From the NCBI GenBank assembly GCA_041394285.1, contig JAWKIL010000015.1:94024-158023 (forward strand): a stretch of DNA of 64,000 nucleotides, given 5' to 3'. How positions within the stretch are numbered: the stretch's first letter is position 1; each line of letters opens with the position of its first letter. Source of the stretch: CADEDH01 sp041394285. Lineage in GTDB: Bacteria > Actinomycetota > Acidimicrobiia > Acidimicrobiales > SZUA-35. Under the pieces are notes generated by a model. It did not search any database. It saw only the letters and a list, made by a program, of their open reading frames with translations, and was not told the DNA's origin. Made by a program: the position numbers and the translations under genes. Below are positions 60,621-64,000 of the stretch, in pieces.

Positions 60621-60656
60621 CTCCATCTTTTGTGACTGTAGTCAGATTTGATGGAG
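60621..60656. promoter_or_regulatory. 36-bp dyad-symmetric operator candidate
   Basis: CTCCATC (60621-60627) and GATGGAG (60650-60656) are exact inverse complements, and TGACTGTAGTCA (60633-60644) is a palindrome with the same centre (60638.5). It lies in the shared upstream region of two divergent acyl-metabolism genes, 24 nt from one start and 46 from the other. A dimeric regulator of TetR or GntR type could bind here (inference). Confidence 0.55.
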
Positions 60657-60689
60657 GGCGTCAAACGGGACGGCCGATCCGGCCTGCCC

Positions 60690-60695
60690 TACGCT
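60690..60695 (+). promoter_or_regulatory. Leaderless -10 box (TACGCT)
   Basis: TACGCT ends 6 nt before the ATG at 60702, and no Shine-Dalgarno sequence is present; this decides the start of the hydratase gene over upstream alternatives. Confidence 0.55.
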
Positions 60696-60701
60696 CCCGG
60701 C

Positions 60702-61499
60702 ATGGCCACGACGACCTACGAGACGCTGGAGATCGAACGGGACGGGCAGCGGCCCGAGGTGCTGCGGGTGTGGTTCAACCGGCCCGAGCGGCGCAACGCG
60801 GTGAACGACCGGATGATGCTGGAGGTCGGCGACCTCTTCCTGAGCCTCCAGAGCGACTTCACCACCCAGGTGGTGGTGCTGGGCGGCCGGGGGCTGTCGT
60901 TCTGCGCCGGCGCCGACCGCAAGCCCGACGACCGGCCGCTGCCCCCGCCGGGCACGGAGCGGGAGCGGCGGTTCCGCATCCACCTCGGGCGGCGGGCGTC
61001 GCGGGCCATCGAGGAGTGTGAGATCCCGGTCATCGGGCGCATCCAGGGCCACGCCTCGGGCGGGGGCTGCGTGTGGGCCGTGGCGTGCGACTTCCGGGTG
61101 GCCACCGCCGATGCCGTGTTCTGGTACCCCGAGGTGGAGCTGGGTGTACCCCTCAGCTGGGCCGCCACCCCCCGCCTGATCCAGGAGATCGGGACGGCCC
61201 GGGCCCGCCAGATGGTGATGCTGTGCGAGCGGGTGACGGGCGAGACGGGTGAGCGGTGGGGTCTGGTGCACGAGGCGGTGCCGGCCGACGACGACCTCGA
61301 CGCCGCCGTGGAGCGCTGGGTGGAGCGGGTGCTGGCCATGCCCGACCCCGCTCTCCACATGACCAAGACCCAGTTCCGGGGCTACGCCCGGGCCTTCGCC
61401 CAGGGCGACGTGTCGGAGGCCGACGGCGACCAGATCGAGCTGGCCCGTCACGTTCCTGGCGTGCGGGAGCGCTTCGCCGCCCCCATCAAGGGGGCCTAA
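60702..61499 (+). CDS. Enoyl-CoA hydratase/isomerase (crotonase) family protein
   Basis: 265 residues of the crotonase fold: NRPERRNAV, oxyanion-hole segments FCAGADRK and GHASGGGCVWAVACDFR, YPEVELGVPLSW and a LCERVTGETGERWGLV helix. The position of one catalytic glutamate is filled by PEVELG, so hydratase or isomerase activity is plausible. It should act on an acyl-CoA intermediate. A -10 box just before the ATG indicates leaderless transcription. The ThDP enzyme follows 35 nt downstream. Confidence 0.87.
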   Translation: MATTTYETLEIERDGQRPEVLRVWFNRPERRNAVNDRMMLEVGDLFLSLQSDFTTQVVVLGGRGLSFCAGADRKPDDRPLPPPGTERERRFRIHLGRRASRAIEECEIPVIGRIQGHASGGGCVWAVACDFRVATADAVFWYPEVELGVPLSWAATPRLIQEIGTARARQMVMLCERVTGETGERWGLVHEAVPADDDLDAAVERWVERVLAMPDPALHMTKTQFRGYARAFAQGDVSEADGDQIELARHVPGVRERFAAPIKGA

Positions 61500-61534
61500 G
61501 CTCACGGGCAATCACGGCCAGGAGGGGAACCACC

Positions 61535-63163
61535 ATGAGCGTCACCGACACCGGGACGGCCACGATCACGGGGGGCGAGGCCATGGCCCGCCAGCTGGCC
61601 GAGGAAGGGATCACCCACATCTTCGGCATCCCCGGCGTCCAGCTCGACTACGCCACCAACGGGCTGTCCAAGGTGGCCGGTGACATCCGGTTCGTGGCCG
61701 TGCGCCACGAGCAGACCGCCACCTACGCCGCCGACGGCTACTTCCGCTCCTCGGGCCGGATCGGCGTGGGCCTGGTGGTGCCGGGGCCCGGGGTGCTCAA
61801 CGCCGGGGCCGGGCTGGTGACGGCCCTGGCCTGCTCGTCCAAGATCCTGCTCCTGTCGGGCCAGATCCCCACCCGGGGCCTGGGCCAGGGGTGGGGGATG
61901 GTGCACGAGATCCCCGACCAGTCGGGGATCCTGGCCACCCTGTGCCGGGAGGCCACCCTGGTGGGTGCGGCCGGCGAGGTGGCGGGCGCCATCCACGGCG
62001 CCGTCGTCCGACTCGGGGCCGGGCCGGGCCCGGTGGCGGTGGAGATCCCGCCCGACGTGCTGTCGGGCCGGGCCCCGGCCGTCACCATCGGCCACGAGGC
62101 CCCCGGCACGCCCTCGGGCGGTTCGGCGGCCGAGCTCGACGCCGCCGCCGAGCTGCTGGCCCGGGCCGAGCGGCCCCTGATCTACGCCGGTGGCGGCGCG
62201 GCGGTGGCCGGCGCCTGGCACGAGCTGGCCCGCCTGGCCGAGACGCTGGGGGCGCCGCTCACGGCCAGCACCAACGGTCGGGGGGCGTTCGACGATCGCC
62301 ACCCGCTGGCCGTGCTGCCCCTGGCCGGCAAGGAGCTGGTGAAGCGGGCCGACTGCGTGCTGATCATCGGGTCCCGGGGCCTCGACATGCGGGTGGCCCC
62401 GCTGCCGGTGGCCGAGGGCGCCACCGTGATCTCCCTCAACCGCAACCCGGCCGACTTCGGCCCGCCCCGCCACTACGACGCCACGATCACGGGCGACGCC
62501 AAGACCGGGGCGGCGGCCCTGGCCGACCGGCTCACCCCACGGGGCCCGTGGGTCGACGACCTGGACGACGTGCGGGCCCGGGCGGCCGAGGCCCTGGCCG
62601 GGCTGGAGCCCCAGATGTCGTACGTCCGGGCCCTGCGCTCGGCCATGCCCGACGACGCCGTGCTGGTGAACGAGCTGACCCAGGTGGGCTACGTGTCGAT
62701 GGTGGCCTTCGACGTTCGCCACCCGTGGAGCTACATCTACCCCGGCTACCAGGGCACGCTGGGCTACGGCTACCCCACCGCCATCGGCGCGGCGGTGGCC
62801 AACCCGGACCGGGCGGTGGTGAGCATCTCGGGCGACGGCGGCTTCGGCTACGGCCTGGCCGAGCTGGCCACGGCCGTGGCCCACGACATCCCCCTGGTGG
62901 CGGTGGTGTTCGCCGACGGGGCCTACGGCAACGTCCAGCGCATGCACAAGGCCCAGTTCGACGGGGTCCACTACGGCACCGAGCTGGTCAACCCCGACCT
63001 GGTGCGCCTGGCCACGGCCTTCGGCATGCCCGGCTACCGGGCCACCTCGCCCGAGCAGCTGCAGACCACGCTGCGGGCCGCCATCGACGCCCGCCGCCCC
63101 GCCCTCATCGAGGTCCCCATCGGCACCACGCCGGACCCCTGGCGGGTCATCATGGCCCGCTGA
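61535..63163 (+). CDS. Thiamine-diphosphate-dependent enzyme (acetolactate-synthase-like)
   Basis: 542 residues in the three-domain arrangement of ThDP enzymes. The catalytic Glu59 sits in VRHEQTATYAADGY, the central domain lies around residues 195-330, and the ThDP/Mg motif begins GDGGFGYGLAE near residue 433 and ends at AYGNVQRMH. Strong AGGAGGGG site before the ATG at 61535. The family covers acetolactate synthase, benzoylformate decarboxylase and 2-hydroxyacyl-CoA lyase; next to an enoyl-CoA hydratase, a PhyH and a carboxyltransferase, a lyase role in alpha-oxidation (as in phytanic acid breakdown) is attractive but unproven. Confidence 0.85.
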   Translation: MSVTDTGTATITGGEAMARQLAEEGITHIFGIPGVQLDYATNGLSKVAGDIRFVAVRHEQTATYAADGYFRSSGRIGVGLVVPGPGVLNAGAGLVTALACSSKILLLSGQIPTRGLGQGWGMVHEIPDQSGILATLCREATLVGAAGEVAGAIHGAVVRLGAGPGPVAVEIPPDVLSGRAPAVTIGHEAPGTPSGGSAAELDAAAELLARAERPLIYAGGGAAVAGAWHELARLAETLGAPLTASTNGRGAFDDRHPLAVLPLAGKELVKRADCVLIIGSRGLDMRVAPLPVAEGATVISLNRNPADFGPPRHYDATITGDAKTGAAALADRLTPRGPWVDDLDDVRARAAEALAGLEPQMSYVRALRSAMPDDAVLVNELTQVGYVSMVAFDVRHPWSYIYPGYQGTLGYGYPTAIGAAVANPDRAVVSISGDGGFGYGLAELATAVAHDIPLVAVVFADGAYGNVQRMHKAQFDGVHYGTELVNPDLVRLATAFGMPGYRATSPEQLQTTLRAAIDARRPALIEVPIGTTPDPWRVIMAR

Positions 63164-63224
63164 TCCGTCCGCCCGACCACCTCACGTTGACCGGCGGGGC
63201 CCCGGGCGGGGAGGCTGAGCGGCG

Positions 63225-64000
63225 ATGAGCGACGCGACTGATGACGCCTGGGGGCCGGAGCTGGCCGAGCTGGAGGCCCGGCTGGGGTTCGCTGCCGCCA
63301 TGGGAGGCCCCGAGCGGGTGGATCGTCAGCACGCCGCCGGGCGGCTCACGATCCGGGAGCGGATCGACCACCTGGCCGACCCCGGGTCGTTCCGGGAGAT
63401 CGGCCGCCTGGCCGGCCGTCCCCACCGCGACGACGATGGCACCCTCACCTCGGTGACCCCGGCCAACTTCCTGTGCGGCGAGGTGGAGGTCGACGGCCGG
63501 CCGGCCGTCGTGTCGGGCTACGACTCCACGGTGCGGGGCGGGGCCATCGAGGGCGGTCTGATGGACAAACGGCCCTACGCCGAGCGCATGGCCCACGATC
63601 TCAAGATCCCGCTGGTCCGCCTCGTCGAGGGGGTGGGGGCCAGCGTGAAGGGGGTCAAGACCATGGGCGCCACCTACGTGCCCACCGTGCCCGGGTGGGA
63701 GTGGAGCGTGGCCAACCTGTCCCGGGTGCCGGTGATGTCGGCCGCCCTCGGGTCGCTGGCCGGCCTGCCCGCCATCGAGATCACGGCCGCCCACTTCTCG
63801 GTGATCGTGAAGGGCCAGGCCCAGGTGTTCGTGGCCGGTCCGCCGCTGGTGAAGGCGGCCACCGGGGTCGACATCGACAAGGAGTCGCTCGGAGGCTGGG
63901 AGGAGGCCACCCGCATGGGCTCGGTCGACGCTGCGGTCGACACCGAGGCTGAAGCCCTCGACCTGATCCGCCGGGTGCTCGGCTACCTGCCGTCGAACGT
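63225..64000 (+). CDS. Second acyl-CoA carboxylase beta chain (partial, runs off the window)
   Basis: 258 codons are present with no stop before the end. The N-terminus ELEARLGFAAAMGGPERVDR and RLTIRERIDHLADPGSF, then VSGYDSTVRGG, VGASVKGVKTMG and ALGSLAGLPAIEITAAHFS match the first half of a carboxyltransferase, clearly paralogous to the gene at 25538. It starts at ATG 63225, 62 nt after the ThDP enzyme, probably in the same operon. It would carboxylate an acyl-CoA; the partner biotin carboxylase is not in view. Confidence 0.87.
   Translation, partial: MSDATDDAWGPELAELEARLGFAAAMGGPERVDRQHAAGRLTIRERIDHLADPGSFREIGRLAGRPHRDDDGTLTSVTPANFLCGEVEVDGRPAVVSGYDSTVRGGAIEGGLMDKRPYAERMAHDLKIPLVRLVEGVGASVKGVKTMGATYVPTVPGWEWSVANLSRVPVMSAALGSLAGLPAIEITAAHFSVIVKGQAQVFVAGPPLVKAATGVDIDKESLGGWEEATRMGSVDAAVDTEAEALDLIRRVLGYLPSN

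Overview
This window is GC-rich, densely packed chromosomal DNA from an actinobacterium. The gene content fits a soil or aquatic Acidimicrobiia-like lineage (inference): paired DUF1800/DUF1501 genes with DUF4214 repeats, several LLM/F420-type oxidoreductases, a mycothiol-type DinB/MDMPI enzyme, a BTAD-type giant regulator, a nitrate-sensor-like histidine kinase and many acyl-CoA and short-chain dehydrogenase genes. There is no rRNA, no convincing tRNA, no CRISPR, no insertion sequence and no prophage. Several genes appear to be transcribed without a leader: a TANNNT box lies 6-7 nt before the start codon.

Layout. 1-10.6 kb: end of a quinone-oxidoreductase-like gene, an esterase, a fructosamine-kinase-like gene and a polysaccharide deacetylase. 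A co-directional catabolic block follows (SDR, cytochrome P450, SDR, thioesterase, Baeyer-Villiger monooxygenase, atypical SDR, MaoC hydratase) that looks suited to oxidising alicyclic, steroid or terpenoid substrates to acyl-CoAs. 10.7-14 kb: DUF1800 plus a Tat-exported DUF1501-DUF4214 fusion. 14-23 kb: a regulator with two HTH modules, an SDR, a D-aminoacylase with its MFS transporter, a divergent transporter pair and an unrecognised P-loop ATPase. 23-29.5 kb: LLM oxidoreductase, PEP-mutase-like protein, DinB-like protein, acyl-CoA carboxylase beta chain, small proteins, a decayed phosphotransferase and an SDR. 29.5-35.7 kb: a SNF2 helicase behind a structured, apparently non-coding leader, its small overlapping partner, and a membrane-anchored septum-formation-type protein.

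The most interesting locus is 35.7-37.4 kb. One reading frame runs through an in-frame TGA at 36020 and spells a U-G-S-C motif, so it is very probably a selenoprotein of the UGSC family. Its stop overlaps the start of a conserved 370-residue partner gene. 37.4-46 kb: class II aldolase, LLM oxidoreductase, histidine kinase, F420/PPOX protein, methyltransferase, class III aminotransferase, MDMPI protein and a secreted CAP-domain protein. 46-52 kb: a 1401-residue BTAD/AAA regulator, a CinA-like protein and an epimerase. 52-64 kb: molybdopterin oxidoreductase, HxlR regulator, MFS transporter, fatty-acid-CoA ligase, a second MFS transporter, a phytanoyl-CoA dioxygenase and an enoyl-CoA hydratase that diverge around a 36-bp dyad, a ThDP enzyme, and the start of a second acyl-CoA carboxyltransferase that runs off the window.

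Two repeat families stand out: a 49-bp almost perfect palindrome present twice (19.0 and 58.3 kb) and a hairpin sharing a 16-nt arm present twice (1.1 and 21.6 kb), all at gene ends. Gene functions are assigned from motifs I could read in the translations; no database search was possible.
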